The notes beneath the pieces are model-generated. The model saw nothing but the letters and a program-made list of their open reading frames with translations, was not told the origin of the DNA and made no database searches. A stretch of 39,298 nt of DNA from Clostridia bacterium. GTDB lineage: Bacteria > Bacillota > Clostridia > Oscillospirales > RGIG5554. A program made the translations under genes and the position numbers. Positions 9,033-18,399 of the stretch are shown here, one piece after another; the stretch's first letter is position 1; each line of letters starts with the position of its first letter. The stretch spans positions 1 to 39,298 of the forward strand of contig JAFWAE010000027.1 of the NCBI GenBank assembly GCA_017507855.1, written 5' to 3'.

Positions 9033-9175
9033 CTAAAAGAGAACAAAATTTTTACAAATGCAAAAATGCAAAGAGCCTTTGGGCAAATTGCACGAAAAGC
9101 AGTGGTACTTTTTGAGCAAAACAACGAATCGCTTGACGAAGGAGAACGAGGGGATACCAAGCTTTTCCTATGGCA

Positions 9176-9208
9176 AAACAAAAAGGAAACGCCCGAAGGC
9201 GTTTCCTT
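9176..9208 (-). terminator. Terminator of the surface protein gene at 9227-10135
   Basis: AAGGAAACGCC (9183-9193) pairs exactly with GGCGTTTCCTT (9198-9208) around CGAA. The A-rich flank at 9176-9184 gives a T tract on the minus strand. Confidence 0.88.
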
Positions 9209-9226
9209 GTATAAGCGTTGAGCGGC

Positions 9227-9301
9227 TTACTTGCGCTTTTTGGAAGCCAAGGAAGCGGCAACCAGACCCAGACCGGCCACAGCGATCAGAGAGATACCAC
9301 C
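9227..9301 (-). repeat. 75-bp exact inverted repeat, copy 2
   Basis: Reverse complement is identical to 1481-1555. It encodes the TGGISL...KKRK anchor and stop codon. The two copies flank the str operon, ribU and a solute-binding protein gene in inverted orientation. Confidence 0.95.
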
Positions 9302-10135
9302 GGTCACAGGAGTGGTCGTGGGAGCAGTCTCAGCAGGCTGAGTGGCGGGAGCGGTTTCAGCGGGAGTGGTAGCGGGGGCAGTAGCGGGAGCGGTTTCAGC
9401 AGGAGTGGTAGCGGGGGCAGTAGCGGGAGTGGTTTCAGCGGGAGTGGTAGCGGGAGCGGTAGCAGGAGCGGTCTCCTCGGGAGCGGCAGGAGTGTGCTCG
9501 CCGGCGGGCAGCTCGCCGAAATCGCGCAGCATGACGCGGCCCTGGCACCAGAATACCAGATAACCGGGATCCTTGAAGGGGTTGTCGGAGTCAATGGCTT
9601 CAATAGCCAGCTCATCGTCGATCCACATGGACAGCTTCACGGAGCCGTCGTCCTGGTCGATAGCAGCGAGTTTGATGTTGTAGTAGGTGCGCTTGTCAAA
9701 AGCGAAATCGGAACCATCTGCACCATCCCACTGGTAGGCTTGGACACCGTCGAGCCACTTACGGATAAAAGCCTTGCCGCCCTGAACAAAGAAGCCGTAG
9801 TCGCTGTTACCGTCGTTGTTCACGATGTTCTTCTTTGTGGAACGCAGCTGCATGCTGAAGGAATTACCGTCACCGATCTTCGCCTCAAACTCCACAACTT
9901 TGTTGTGGATGCCTTCGGTGTCCAGCAGCACGTTCACGCAACCGCCGGTCTCGGAATTCATGGTCAGTTCCTTGGTGGTAGCGTCATAGCCCTGCAGATA
10001 ACCGGCAGCCCAGTCTGCATCCCAGATGGTGGTGTCGGCCAAGCGAGAGCCGGTGAGTTTGTAGGTATCGGCGGCCACGGCGCCCAGGCTGAGCACGACG
10101 GCCACGGCGAATACCAATGCCATGATCTTTTTCAT
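9227..10135 (-). CDS. Cell-wall-anchored surface protein, LamG-like domain
   Basis: A 302-aa exported protein. ATG 10135 has GGGAG at 7 nt; the in-frame ATG at 10153 overlaps that site. Signal peptide MKKIMALVF...AVAAD, cleaved near residue 21. Residues about 25-205 form a beta-rich domain with alternating hydrophobics (VVEFEAKIGDGNSFSMQL, YYNIKLAAIDQDDGSVKLSMWIDDE) that reads like a concanavalin/LamG or 3-keto-disaccharide-hydrolase-type jelly roll, possibly glycan-binding. A long Pro/Thr/Ala/Glu linker built from PATTPAET units follows, then TPVTGG, a hydrophobic helix and KKRK. The last 75 nt are identical to the end of the gene at 734. No catalytic residues recognised. Confidence 0.85.
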   Translation of the reverse strand: MKKIMALVFAVAVVLSLGAVAADTYKLTGSRLADTTIWDADWAAGYLQGYDATTKELTMNSETGGCVNVLLDTEGIHNKVVEFEAKIGDGNSFSMQLRSTKKNIVNNDGNSDYGFFVQGGKAFIRKWLDGVQAYQWDGADGSDFAFDKRTYYNIKLAAIDQDDGSVKLSMWIDDELAIEAIDSDNPFKDPGYLVFWCQGRVMLRDFGELPAGEHTPAAPEETAPATAPATTPAETTPATAPATTPAETAPATAPATTPAETAPATQPAETAPTTTPVTGGISLIAVAGLGLVAASLASKKRK

Positions 10136-10187
10136 GTTGTATCTCCCTTTCAAATATTTTTATGCCCGAAAAGAGCATAATGAAGAT

Positions 10188-10222
10188 GGTATAACTATAC
10201 CACACATTTTGTGTAAAGTCAA
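10188..10222 (-). promoter_or_regulatory. Promoter of the surface protein gene, with palindrome
   Basis: Minus strand TTGACT (10217-10222), a 17-nt spacer and TATAGT (10194-10199). GGTATA-N2-TATACC (10188-10201) is a perfect inverted repeat centred on the -10, and ACACA-N3-TGTGT lies in the spacer. The sequence TTGACTTTA(T/C)ACAA is shared with the promoter at 9003-9032. Confidence 0.7.
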
Positions 10223-10299
10223 TAAAAATGCAAAAAAAACAAAAATGCAAAATTTGTTTGTTGGTTTTGTACAAAAGCAGAAAGCTTGTTTTGTGCAAA

Positions 10300-10351
10300 A
10301 AGCACGAAAAAAGGGGAAGAAAGAACCGCGTTTGAAGGGCAAACGCGGTTC
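10300..10351 (-). terminator. Terminator of the ABC transporter gene
   Basis: GAACCGCGTTTG (10323-10334) pairs exactly with CAAACGCGGTTC (10340-10351). The A-rich flank to the left supplies a modest, interrupted T tract on the minus strand. Confidence 0.75.
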
Positions 10352-10362
10352 AAAGGGGGAGG

Positions 10363-12672
10363 TTACTCTGCTCTCAGGGCCAGCACGGGATCCCGTTTGG
10401 CGGCCATCATGGCGGGGATCAAACCGCCCAGCAGGGTCAGCGTTAAGCTGACGGCCATCATAGCCAGGGCGTGCACGGGGTTGAGCTGTGCTACATTGGG
10501 CAGGCCGGAAAGATTTTCGATGATGGCGTTGGCCGGGAAGGTGAGCAGCCAGGCGATGCCCACGCCAAGCAGGCCTGAGCAAAGGCCGATGATAGAGGTT
10601 TCGGCGTTAAAGACGCGGGTGATATCCTTGGAACGGGCTCCCAGGGCACGGAGAATGCCGATCTCCTTGGTGCGTTCCAGCACGGAGATATAGGTGATGA
10701 TGGCGATCATGATAACGCTGACGATGAGGGAGATAGAGGAAAAGGCGATCAGCACGATGGTGATGGCATCCATGATCCCCCCGGAAAGGGCGGTGATCAT
10801 AGAGGCCATATCCGTATAGACCACAGCGTTTTCTTGGGGAAGGTCTTGATTGTAGGCATCCAAATAATCGGTGATATGATCCTTGGTATCAAAATCGGTG
10901 GGGTAGATCATAATGGCGTAGGGAATCCCGTTGCCGCCCAGATAGGAAAGCAGGGTCTCGGCGTCTGCAGAGGTGCCGAAAATAACGGATTCCTCCGAGG
11001 CTTGCTGGGCCAGCACGATGGCGGAATGGCGGTTTTCACTGACGACCAGCTCGCTGAGCTCGGCGGGATAGGCCAGACCGGGCTGGAGAATAGGCAGGGT
11101 GCTGTCGGGATTGACACGCACGATGCCGCAGATGCGCAGCGTATGGTTGTTGGCGCCGTTATATACGGTCTGCAGATCCTGGTTGGGAATGAATTTGCCC
11201 ATGTATTCCACGTAATAGTCGTCGTTGGGGACCAGCTTCAGCTCCTTGCCTACGATGGCATCAAAGGAAAGCTGCTCCACTCCGTTGGCGGCAATGCCCA
11301 AGGAATTGAGCAAATTGACGTTGACGCGGTTGCCCCCGTCTACCACCAACACCATGTCGTAGGCGCTTTGTGGGTATTCCCCCGCCAGCAGATCGTAATT
11401 GTTTTTCAGCAGATGATTGTTTTTTTCGCCCAGGGTCTTGGGAAGGGCGGTCATCATGGCGTTGGTCATGACCGGGGAGATCTGTCCGTCTTCCTTTTTC
11501 ACCAGCAGGTTGAGGGCGGTGGCACGGGTATAGGAGATGCCGCTGATCCAAGCGGGATCCATTTTTTCCAGGTAGGCGACATATTCATCCGAAAGGCGGT
11601 TGTCGTGAATGATGGCGGAGGCGGCGGGATCATAGGGGTAAACGTAGGGTTCAGAGGGCATTTCCGCGCCGTTCCCTCCCATGAGATTGCCAAAATTCTG
11701 AGAAGCCTGGGTTTGGAATTCGGCCATGCTTTCTTCCGTCATCTCCATGGTCTGCTGCATGATGAGAATGGGGTATTGGGAAAGAGAGGTGGCTTCAAAT
11801 TCCTTGACCTTTTGGTCAAAGCCGTTGGACAGAGACATGATCAGGGCAATGCCGATGATGCCGATGCTGGAGGCAAAGGCGGTCAGCAGGGTGCGGAATT
11901 TTTTGGTGAGGATATTGGTGAAGGAAAGCTTCAGGGCCGTGGTGTATTTCATGGCCGTGCGCTTGAAACGATAGCTTTCGTCGGTTTCGGGCTCGGTCAC
12001 GGGGGCGGTGTCGCTGATGATGCGGCCGTCGCTGACTTCAATGGTGCGGGTGGCGTAGCGGGCGGCCAGTTCCGGGTTGTGGGTGACCATGATGACCAGC
12101 TTTTCCTTGGAGATCTCGCGGATGAGGTCCATGATCTGCACGCTGGTTTGGCTGTCCACGGCACCGGTGGGCTCGTCGGCCAAAATAATATCGGGGTCGT
12201 TGGCCAAAGCGCGGGCGATGGCCACCCGCTGCTGTTGACCGCCGGAAAGCTGGTTGGGGCGCTTGCGGGCATGCTGGCGCAGGCCTACGCGCTCCAGTGC
12301 GTCAAGGGCCTTTTGACGGCGCTCTTTGGCAGGTACGCCGCTGAGGGTCATGCCCATTTCCACATTGGCCAGCAGGCTGATGTGGCCGATGAGGTGGTAG
12401 CTTTGGAAAATAAAGCCCACGCTGTTGTTGCGGTAGGCGTCCCAATCGGCGGCAGAGAAGCTTTTGGTGGAGCGGCCGTTGATGACCAGGTCACCGCTGT
12501 CGTAGCGATCCAGACCGCCGATGATATTCAGCATGGTGGTCTTCCCGGAGCCGCTATGACCCAAAATGGCCACGAATTCGCTGCGGCGGAAGGAAATGCT
12601 GACGTCTTTCAGGGCGTCCTGTACGAAATTGCCGGTCACATAGCGCTTGCAAAGGTTTTTCAGTTCCAACAT
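10363..12672 (-). CDS. ABC transporter, fused ATPase and FtsX-type permease (MacB-like)
   Basis: A 769-aa fusion. Residues 1-220 are an ABC ATPase of the LolD/MacB class: Walker A GHSGSGKT (38-45), Q-loop Q90, signature LSGGQ (142-146), Walker B ILADE (about 163-167), switch H198. A membrane helix at about 261-283 leads into a large extracytoplasmic region (about 285-630), then three helices near the C-terminus with the FtsX/MacB pattern around ERTKEIGILRALGA. This mechanotransmission type usually exports peptides or toxins or acts on the envelope. Substrate unknown; no sensor kinase or regulator is adjacent. ATG 12672 follows AAAGGATC. A terminator separates it from rny upstream. Confidence 0.9.
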   Translation of the reverse strand: MLELKNLCKRYVTGNFVQDALKDVSISFRRSEFVAILGHSGSGKTTMLNIIGGLDRYDSGDLVINGRSTKSFSAADWDAYRNNSVGFIFQSYHLIGHISLLANVEMGMTLSGVPAKERRQKALDALERVGLRQHARKRPNQLSGGQQQRVAIARALANDPDIILADEPTGAVDSQTSVQIMDLIREISKEKLVIMVTHNPELAARYATRTIEVSDGRIISDTAPVTEPETDESYRFKRTAMKYTTALKLSFTNILTKKFRTLLTAFASSIGIIGIALIMSLSNGFDQKVKEFEATSLSQYPILIMQQTMEMTEESMAEFQTQASQNFGNLMGGNGAEMPSEPYVYPYDPAASAIIHDNRLSDEYVAYLEKMDPAWISGISYTRATALNLLVKKEDGQISPVMTNAMMTALPKTLGEKNNHLLKNNYDLLAGEYPQSAYDMVLVVDGGNRVNVNLLNSLGIAANGVEQLSFDAIVGKELKLVPNDDYYVEYMGKFIPNQDLQTVYNGANNHTLRICGIVRVNPDSTLPILQPGLAYPAELSELVVSENRHSAIVLAQQASEESVIFGTSADAETLLSYLGGNGIPYAIMIYPTDFDTKDHITDYLDAYNQDLPQENAVVYTDMASMITALSGGIMDAITIVLIAFSSISLIVSVIMIAIITYISVLERTKEIGILRALGARSKDITRVFNAETSIIGLCSGLLGVGIAWLLTFPANAIIENLSGLPNVAQLNPVHALAMMAVSLTLTLLGGLIPAMMAAKRDPVLALRAE

Positions 12673-12700
12673 GGGTGGAGATCCTTTCTGTTACTTGTTC

Positions 12701-12752
12701 ACGAAAAAGAGCAAACAAACAGGGCGGTTTTCACTTCCCCGTTCGTTTGCTC
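12701..12752 (-). terminator. Terminator of rny
   Basis: GAGCAAAC at 12709 pairs with GTTTGCTC ending at 12752, and the stem extends imperfectly through AGGG/CCCC. ACGAAAAAGA to the left gives the T tract on the minus strand. Confidence 0.75.
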
Positions 12753-12764
12753 CCCTATTTTAAA

Positions 12765-14321
12765 TTACTTGGCGTAGTTGACTACGCGGTTTTCGCGGAT
12801 CAGGTTGATCTTGATCTGGCCGGGATAATCCAGCTCGTCCTCGATCTTTTTGACGATCTCGTGGGACATGAGCACCATGCGGTCATCGCTGACGGCCTGC
12901 GGGTTGACAATGATGCGGATCTCGCGGCCGGCCTGGACGGCAAAGGAACGCTCCACCCCTTCAAAGGAGTTGGCCAGCTCCTCCAGCTTTTCCAGACGCT
13001 TGATATAATTTTCCAAATTCTCGCGGCGCGCACCGGGTCGGGCGGCGGAGATAGCGTCGGCGGCTTGGATCAGCACGGCAATGGTGGTGTGGGGCTCTAC
13101 GTCGTTATGGTGGGCCTCGATGGCATGGATGACGTCTTTGTTTTCGCGGAATTTGCGGGCCAGGTCCACACCGATCTGGATATGGGTACCCTCGGTCTCG
13201 TGGTCGATGGCCTTGCCGATGTCATGCAACAGACCTGCGCGGCGGGCCAGCTTGGCATCCAGCCCCAGTTCGGAAGCCATCATGCCTGCCAAATGGGCCA
13301 CTTCTACGGAATGGCGCAACACGTTCTGGCCGTAGCTGGTACGGTAACGCAAGCGCCCCAGGATCATGACAAGGTCGTGAGGCAGCCCGTGGATCCCCAG
13401 CTCCAACAAGGCATCCTCGGCGGCTTTTTTAATGGAGGCGTCCACTTCTTTGCGGGCCTTTTCCACCATTTCCTCGATACGTGCGGGGTGAATGCGGCCG
13501 TCGGCGATCAGCTTTTCCAGAGCGATGCGGGCAATTTCGCGGCGCACCGGGTCAAAGGCGGAAAGGGTGATGGCTTCGGGCGTATCGTCAATGATCAGGT
13601 CTACCCCGGTGACGGTTTCGAAGGTGCGGATATTGCGCCCCTCGCGGCCAATCAGGCGGCCCTTCATTTCGTCGTTGGGAATGGACACGGTGGACACGGC
13701 CGTTTCGGAGACCTGGTCGGCCGCACAGCGCTGAATGGCCATGGACACGTAGTAGCGGGCCTTTTCCTCGGCATCGTCCTTAATGCGACGCTCGTTTTCG
13801 GAAATGATCACGGCAGCGTCGTGCTCGGCTTCGTCTTTAATGCGCTCCAGCAACAGGGCTTTGGCTTCCTCGGTGGACATACCCGCCACCTGTTGCAGGG
13901 TGTCGATCTGCTTCTTTTTGATTTCTGCGATTTCTTCGTTTAAAGCATCTGCTTGCTTTAAACGGGCGGCTACTTGCTCTTCTTTTTTCTCAAGGGTATC
14001 GTACTTGCGGTCAAGCTGCTCTTCTTTTTGGGAAAGACGGCGCTCCTGGCGCTGAAGCTCGGAACGGCGCTCGCGGGTTTCCTGCTCGAGCTCCGTGCGG
14101 CTGCGCTGGATCTCCTCTTTTCCTTCGATCAGGTATTCTTTCTTTTTTGCTTCCGCGGCCTTTACAGCGTCGTTAACGATCTTGGCGGCCTGAGATTCGG
14201 CACTGCCGATTTGGGCTTCAGCGATCTTTTTTCTGTATTTTATGCCTGCGGCAAAGCCCGCAAAGCCCAGGACGGTGCCTGCGGCCAGGGGCGGAAGGAT
14301 ATAGGTAAGAAAAAATTCCAT
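12765..14321 (-). CDS. rny: Ribonuclease Y
   Basis: A 518-aa membrane-anchored endoribonuclease that starts mRNA decay in Firmicutes. It has an N-terminal membrane helix (about 5-27), a long charged coiled coil (about 30-190), a KH domain with [15 protein letters not shown] (221-235), and an HD domain with LLHDIGK (metal-binding H366, D367). Length matches the family (about 520 aa). ATG 14321 follows GGAGG. It is divergent from the comM-like gene and has its own promoter and terminator, so it is probably monocistronic. Confidence 0.97.
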   Translation of the reverse strand: MEFFLTYILPPLAAGTVLGFAGFAAGIKYRKKIAEAQIGSAESQAAKIVNDAVKAAEAKKKEYLIEGKEEIQRSRTELEQETRERRSELQRQERRLSQKEEQLDRKYDTLEKKEEQVAARLKQADALNEEIAEIKKKQIDTLQQVAGMSTEEAKALLLERIKDEAEHDAAVIISENERRIKDDAEEKARYYVSMAIQRCAADQVSETAVSTVSIPNDEMKGRLIGREGRNIRTFETVTGVDLIIDDTPEAITLSAFDPVRREIARIALEKLIADGRIHPARIEEMVEKARKEVDASIKKAAEDALLELGIHGLPHDLVMILGRLRYRTSYGQNVLRHSVEVAHLAGMMASELGLDAKLARRAGLLHDIGKAIDHETEGTHIQIGVDLARKFRENKDVIHAIEAHHNDVEPHTTIAVLIQAADAISAARPGARRENLENYIKRLEKLEELANSFEGVERSFAVQAGREIRIIVNPQAVSDDRMVLMSHEIVKKIEDELDYPGQIKINLIRENRVVNYAK

Positions 14322-14391
14322 ATTACACCTCCGTTATTTCTTTGTGTTATGTTTGAAACAAACCAATGTCTGCAGAAATCGCACCTTATCT

Positions 14392-14420
14392 ATTTTACTC
14401 CTCTTATGGGCTCCTGTCAA
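14392..14420 (-). promoter_or_regulatory. Promoter of rny
   Basis: Minus strand TTGACA (14415-14420), a 17-nt spacer and TAAAAT (14392-14397), about 70 nt before the rny start. Confidence 0.85.
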
Positions 14421-14525
14421 GGTTTTTGTTTGTAAATTTTATGTGAAGAAAAGGCGCAATATAAATTAGGGAAAAAGAAAACACAGAATTTTCTGTTTTT
14501 TTCTTTGGTTTTGAGCTGTAAAAGG

Positions 14526-14555
14526 TTGATTTTTGGGAAGAAAAATGTGTATAAT
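14526..14555 (+). promoter_or_regulatory. Promoter of the comM-coaE-slt-pyrB-ftsK unit
   Basis: TTGATT (14526-14531), an 18-nt spacer and TATAAT (14550-14555). It is the only clear promoter I see on the plus strand before 22433. Confidence 0.8.
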
Positions 14556-14590
14556 GAGAGAAGGAGAAGTTTGTGAAGGAGGGCGGTTGC

Positions 14591-16114
14591 ATGGTTGCTG
14601 TCACGGAGACGGTAGAGCTTTGGGGCTTGGACGGATTTCGTGTGTCCGTGGAGGCGGACGTTTCCATGGGATTGGCGCGCTTTGACGTGGTCGGACTGGG
14701 TGACACGGCTGTGCGCGAGGCCCGCGAGCGGGTCAGTGCGGCGGCGAAAAACTGCGGCTACGCCTTGCCCGTACGGCATATTACGGTGAATTTAGCCCCT
14801 GCCGACGTGAAAAAAGAGGGGTCCTCCTACGACCTTCCTATTTTGCTATGTATTTTAAAGGCTGTGGGCATGATCAACGCTCGCATTGACGATAAATGCT
14901 TTATCGGAGAGCTGTCCCTTTCCGGGCGGGTCAACGGGGTAAAGGGTGTACTGCCGATGCTGTTGGCGGCCCGCCGCCTGGGCATGAAAGAGGTCTACAT
15001 TCCTGCAGACAACGCTGCCGAGGCTTCCGTAGCCGAGGGGCTGACGGTGTTTGCCGTGGAGCATTTGGGGCAACTGCTGGCCCATTTGGCGGGTGAAGAG
15101 CTTTTACAACCGGTGGCCTTTAACCCTGTGGCACTGGCCGAAGCAGGACCTGCTTTGGAGGACATGGCGTACGTAAAGGGGCAGGAAAAGGCCCGCCGCG
15201 CCATGGAGATCGCCGCGGCCGGAAACCACAATTTGCTGATGCTGGGGCCCCCCGGTACGGGAAAGAGTATGCTGGCCAAATGCTTGCCCGGCATTCTGCC
15301 TTCCCTGACCTCGGAGGAAGCCTTGGAGGTATTGCAGATCTATTCCGTGGCGGGCATGTTGGGAGAAAACGCTTTGCCTGTGACCCGCCCCTTCAGGGCC
15401 CCTCACCATACGGTCAGTGCGGCGGGCATTGCCGGCGGCGGACGGATCCCCAAGCCCGGTGAGATCACCCTGGCCCATCGGGGCGTGCTGTTCCTGGATG
15501 AGCTGCCCGAATATCCCTCCGACACGCTGGAGGTGCTCCGCCAACCCTTGGAGGACGGCACGGTCAGCGTGACCCGCGTGAGCGGAAAGGTGACGTATCC
15601 GGCGGAATTTATGCTGGTTTGTGCCATGAACCCCTGCCGCTGCGGCCATTACGGAGATCCCCAACGCAAATGCACCTGCTCGCCCCAGGACGTGCGAAAG
15701 TACTTGGCCCGCGTTTCGGGGCCTCTGCTGGACCGCATCGATATTCAGGTGGAGCTTTCTTCCCTCAATTACAGCCAGGTGTCGGATACTCAGCGGGCGG
15801 AATCCTCGGAAACGGTGCGTTTGCGGGTCAACGAGGCCAGGAAGCGCCAACTGGCCAGGCAGGAGACCACGGGGGTGTGCAGCAACGCAGCCCTGCCCGC
15901 TTCCGTTTTACGCCGGGTATGCGCCCTTAACGGCCAGGCCGAGGAATTTATGCGGCAGGCCTTTGAAAAGCTGGGACTTTCGGCCCGCGGGTATGACCGC
16001 GTGCTTCGGGTATCCCGCACGATTGCGGATCTGGCAGGCTCGGAAGAGATCTTGCCTATTCATATTGCGGAGGCCGTTCAGCTGAGGTCCTTGGATCGCA
16101 AATATTTTCGCTGA
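14591..16114 (+). CDS. comM: YifB/ComM-family AAA+ ATPase (Mg-chelatase-like)
   Basis: A 507-aa protein. The N-terminal ChlI-type domain includes VVGLGDTAVREARERV (about 34-49); the AAA+ core has Walker A GPPGTGKS (219-226), RPFRAPHHT and Walker B VLFLDELPE; a Cys-rich CAMNPCRCGHYGDPQRKCTC segment and a C-terminal helical domain follow. ComM of Gram-negatives is a helicase for branch migration during transformation; the role of Clostridial homologues is less certain. ATG 14591 has GAAGGAGGG at 7 nt, which rules out the in-frame GTG at 14573 that overlaps it. First gene of a six-gene unit. Confidence 0.93.
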   Translation: MVAVTETVELWGLDGFRVSVEADVSMGLARFDVVGLGDTAVREARERVSAAAKNCGYALPVRHITVNLAPADVKKEGSSYDLPILLCILKAVGMINARIDDKCFIGELSLSGRVNGVKGVLPMLLAARRLGMKEVYIPADNAAEASVAEGLTVFAVEHLGQLLAHLAGEELLQPVAFNPVALAEAGPALEDMAYVKGQEKARRAMEIAAAGNHNLLMLGPPGTGKSMLAKCLPGILPSLTSEEALEVLQIYSVAGMLGENALPVTRPFRAPHHTVSAAGIAGGGRIPKPGEITLAHRGVLFLDELPEYPSDTLEVLRQPLEDGTVSVTRVSGKVTYPAEFMLVCAMNPCRCGHYGDPQRKCTCSPQDVRKYLARVSGPLLDRIDIQVELSSLNYSQVSDTQRAESSETVRLRVNEARKRQLARQETTGVCSNAALPASVLRRVCALNGQAEEFMRQAFEKLGLSARGYDRVLRVSRTIADLAGSEEILPIHIAEAVQLRSLDRKYFR

Positions 16115-16140
16115 ACGGGTCATTGTAGAAGGAGATTTAT

Positions 16141-16740
16141 ATGGACAAAACCATTGTAGGCCTGACAGGGGGCAGCGGTGTGGGCAAAAGCGTAGCCGCT
16201 GCGGAGATGGCTAAATTTGGCTTTGAGATCATTGATTGCGATGCCATTTCCAGAGAGATCTGCGAGGCGGGAAGCCCCTGCCTGGCGCAGATCGTTGAGG
16301 TGTTTGGCAGCGAGATGCTTCAGGCGGACGGAAGTCTGAACCGCCGCGCCTTGGGCGAGGTGGTGTTTGCGGACGAGGCGGAGCTGGAAAAGCTGAACGC
16401 CATCGTGCATCCGCTGATCACGGCGGAGGTAAAACGCCGCTTGGAGGAAAGCGAAGAAGAGTATTTGCTTATCGACGCGCCCCTGCTCATTGAGGCCGGG
16501 TTGGACACCCTTTGTGACACGGTTGTGGCGGTGGTGGCTCCCGGCGAGGATCGTGTGGAGCGCATTTTAAAGCGGGACGGCGTATCGGAAACGGTGGCGC
16601 GCGGTCGCCTGGCCTCCCAGCGAGAGGACGAATTTTACCTGGGAAGGGCTGATTTTGTGATCCTCAACGACGGCGACAAGGGCGATTTTTTGGATAAATG
16701 CCGCTACGTGGCCGACCAGGTCAAGAGGAAATGCCTGTGA
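16141..16740 (+). CDS. coaE: Dephospho-CoA kinase
   Basis: A 199-aa cytoplasmic P-loop kinase that phosphorylates dephospho-CoA, the last step of coenzyme A synthesis. P-loop GLTGGSGVGKS spans residues 7-17; FEIIDCDAISRE, HPLI and LLIDAPLLIEAGLD are family landmarks, and the lid region reads RILKRDGVSETVARGRLASQ. GGAGATTT precedes ATG 16141, 26 nt after the comM stop. Its stop codon overlaps the next start (GTGA). Confidence 0.96.
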   Translation: MDKTIVGLTGGSGVGKSVAAAEMAKFGFEIIDCDAISREICEAGSPCLAQIVEVFGSEMLQADGSLNRRALGEVVFADEAELEKLNAIVHPLITAEVKRRLEESEEEYLLIDAPLLIEAGLDTLCDTVVAVVAPGEDRVERILKRDGVSETVARGRLASQREDEFYLGRADFVILNDGDKGDFLDKCRYVADQVKRKCL

Positions 16741-17279
16741 AAAAAGCCGTTGTGCTGTTGCTCTGCCTGCTGTTGGTGGCCATGACGGCGGCCACGGCCT
16801 GGCTTTGGGCCATGCATTTGTTGCCGCGAAGGTTTTCCGTGCAGGTGGAACAGCTTTGCCTTGAGTTTGAATTGCCTTCCGATCTGGTATACGCCGTTTG
16901 CTTTCAAGAAAGCCGTTTTGATCCCCGTGCGGTCAGCTCGGCAGGGGCTTGCGGTTTGATGCAGCTGATGCCGGATACCTACCGCTGGATCGCCCAAAAA
17001 ATGGGGGAGGATCTGCGGGAGGAGGAGATCTTTGACCCTGACATAAACCTTCGTTTGGGTTGCTGGTACCTTTCCTATTTGCGCCAACGCTTTGGAAATG
17101 ACGAGACGGTGATGCTGGCCGCATACAACGCCGGCCCCAACAAGGTGGACGAATGGCTGAAAAATGAAGCCTACGCTCCCGAAGGAGAGTTGGCGCAGGT
17201 CCCGTATCCGGAAACCGCCCGTTACGTGGAGCGGGTACTGCTGTTGAAAAAGCTTTACGGATGGATCTATTTTTGGTAA
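16737..17279 (+). CDS. Membrane-anchored soluble-type lytic transglycosylase
   Basis: A 180-aa exported peptidoglycan-cleaving enzyme. An N-terminal hydrophobic helix (about 4-24) serves as signal or anchor. The SLT domain contains QESRFDPRAVS with catalytic Glu58, then GACGLMQLMPDT, DINLRLGCWYLSYL and AAYNAGPNKVDEWL. GTG 16737 is preferred: AGAGG (16724-16728) lies 8 nt before it, whereas the alternative ATG 16731 would touch the site. The GTGA overlap with coaE indicates translational coupling. Confidence 0.92.
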   Translation: MKKAVVLLLCLLLVAMTAATAWLWAMHLLPRRFSVQVEQLCLEFELPSDLVYAVCFQESRFDPRAVSSAGACGLMQLMPDTYRWIAQKMGEDLREEEIFDPDINLRLGCWYLSYLRQRFGNDETVMLAAYNAGPNKVDEWLKNEAYAPEGELAQVPYPETARYVERVLLLKKLYGWIYFW

Positions 17280-17294
17280 ACGGAGGGGTAAAAC

Positions 17295-18374
17295 GTGGAA
17301 ACGTGGGAATATGACGTGGCGGTGATCGGCTGCGGTCCTGCGGGGGCTACGTTGGCCCGCTTGCTGGACGAAGGGTTGCGTGTAGTCGTGATCGACCCCA
17401 AAACGCGGCAGGCGGATTCCTTTCGAAAGCCCTGTGGAGGCTTGCTGTCAGAGGATGCGCAAAAGGCCCTGTCCCGCTACGATCTGACGTTGCCCAAAGC
17501 GTTACTGGTGGATCCGCAGATCTTTTCCGTACGCACGCTGGATGCGGGCAACGGATGTTTGCGCCATTACCGCCGCTTTTACCTGAATATGGACCGTGCC
17601 GAGTTTGATTTTTGGATGGCCTCCATGATCCCTTCCCGCGTCAGCCGGATCACAGGCCAATGCACACAGCTGGAGCGGCAGGGCGAAGGTTTTTGTCTGC
17701 GACTGCGGACCGAGCAAGGGGAGCAAAGCCTGCGATGTCGTTACGTGGTGGGCGCCGACGGAGCTTTGTCAGTGGTACGGCGAGAGCTGTTTCCCCACCG
17801 CCCGTTACCTTGTAAGGTGGCCATTCAGCAGCATTTTGCTCAACAAAAGGAAAACCCTTTTTATTCCTGTGTGTTTGACAGGCAGACCTCCAAGGAATGC
17901 TCATGGTCGGTACACAAGGACGGGGTGATGATCTTTGGAGGCGTGTTTGAAAAACAAGGCTGTCGGGCGGCCTTTGAAGAACAGAAACGGCGCCTGCGCG
18001 CTTACGGATTTTCCCTGGAAGAGCCCATTCGCACGGAGGCCTGTGCAGTGGGATGCCCCCGCAGATTTAAGCATTTTCTCTGCGGCGATAAGGGGGCCTT
18101 CCTCATTGGAGAGGCGGCAGGCTTTATCAGCCCCAGCTCCTATGAGGGCATCAGCTGGGCCATCCGCAGTGCCGAGGCCTTGGCCAAGGCTTTGCGTCCC
18201 GACCAACGCCATGCGGAAAAACAGTACAGACGATATACGGTTTTTTTGCGCATTCAATTGATGGTGAAGGTGCTCAAGCGCCCGTTTATGTACGTGCCGT
18301 GGTTACGCACAGCCGTGATGAAAAGCGGGCTAAGTGCCATTGCGGTTAAGAAAATGACGGAAAATGACCGGTAA
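17295..18374 (+). CDS. FAD-dependent oxidoreductase, geranylgeranyl-reductase family
   Basis: A 359-aa flavoprotein. The Rossmann motif AVIGCGPAGATLARLL lies near the N-terminus, followed by FRKPCGGLLS, which is characteristic of the geranylgeranyl/digeranylgeranylglycerophospholipid reductase group. The second FAD motif VVGADGALSVVRREL and the later GEAAGFISPSSYEGISWA motif are intact. The true substrate in Clostridia is not known. Start GTG 17295, with CGGAGGGG upstream, 15 nt after the transglycosylase gene. Confidence 0.85.
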   Translation: METWEYDVAVIGCGPAGATLARLLDEGLRVVVIDPKTRQADSFRKPCGGLLSEDAQKALSRYDLTLPKALLVDPQIFSVRTLDAGNGCLRHYRRFYLNMDRAEFDFWMASMIPSRVSRITGQCTQLERQGEGFCLRLRTEQGEQSLRCRYVVGADGALSVVRRELFPHRPLPCKVAIQQHFAQQKENPFYSCVFDRQTSKECSWSVHKDGVMIFGGVFEKQGCRAAFEEQKRRLRAYGFSLEEPIRTEACAVGCPRRFKHFLCGDKGAFLIGEAAGFISPSSYEGISWAIRSAEALAKALRPDQRHAEKQYRRYTVFLRIQLMVKVLKRPFMYVPWLRTAVMKSGLSAIAVKKMTENDR

Positions 18375-18399
18375 TTATAAAGAAACGGAGATAAAAAAC

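Noticed and set aside
9300..9480. Regular short repeats resembling a CRISPR array or minisatellite
   Set aside because: They are codons of the PATTPAET linker in the surface protein. Units are short, in frame and without unique spacers.
10834..12777. 647-codon plus-strand frame
   Set aside because: Antisense to the ABC transporter gene, which has all ABC motifs in order. No ribosome binding site and Gly/His/Val-rich shadow composition.
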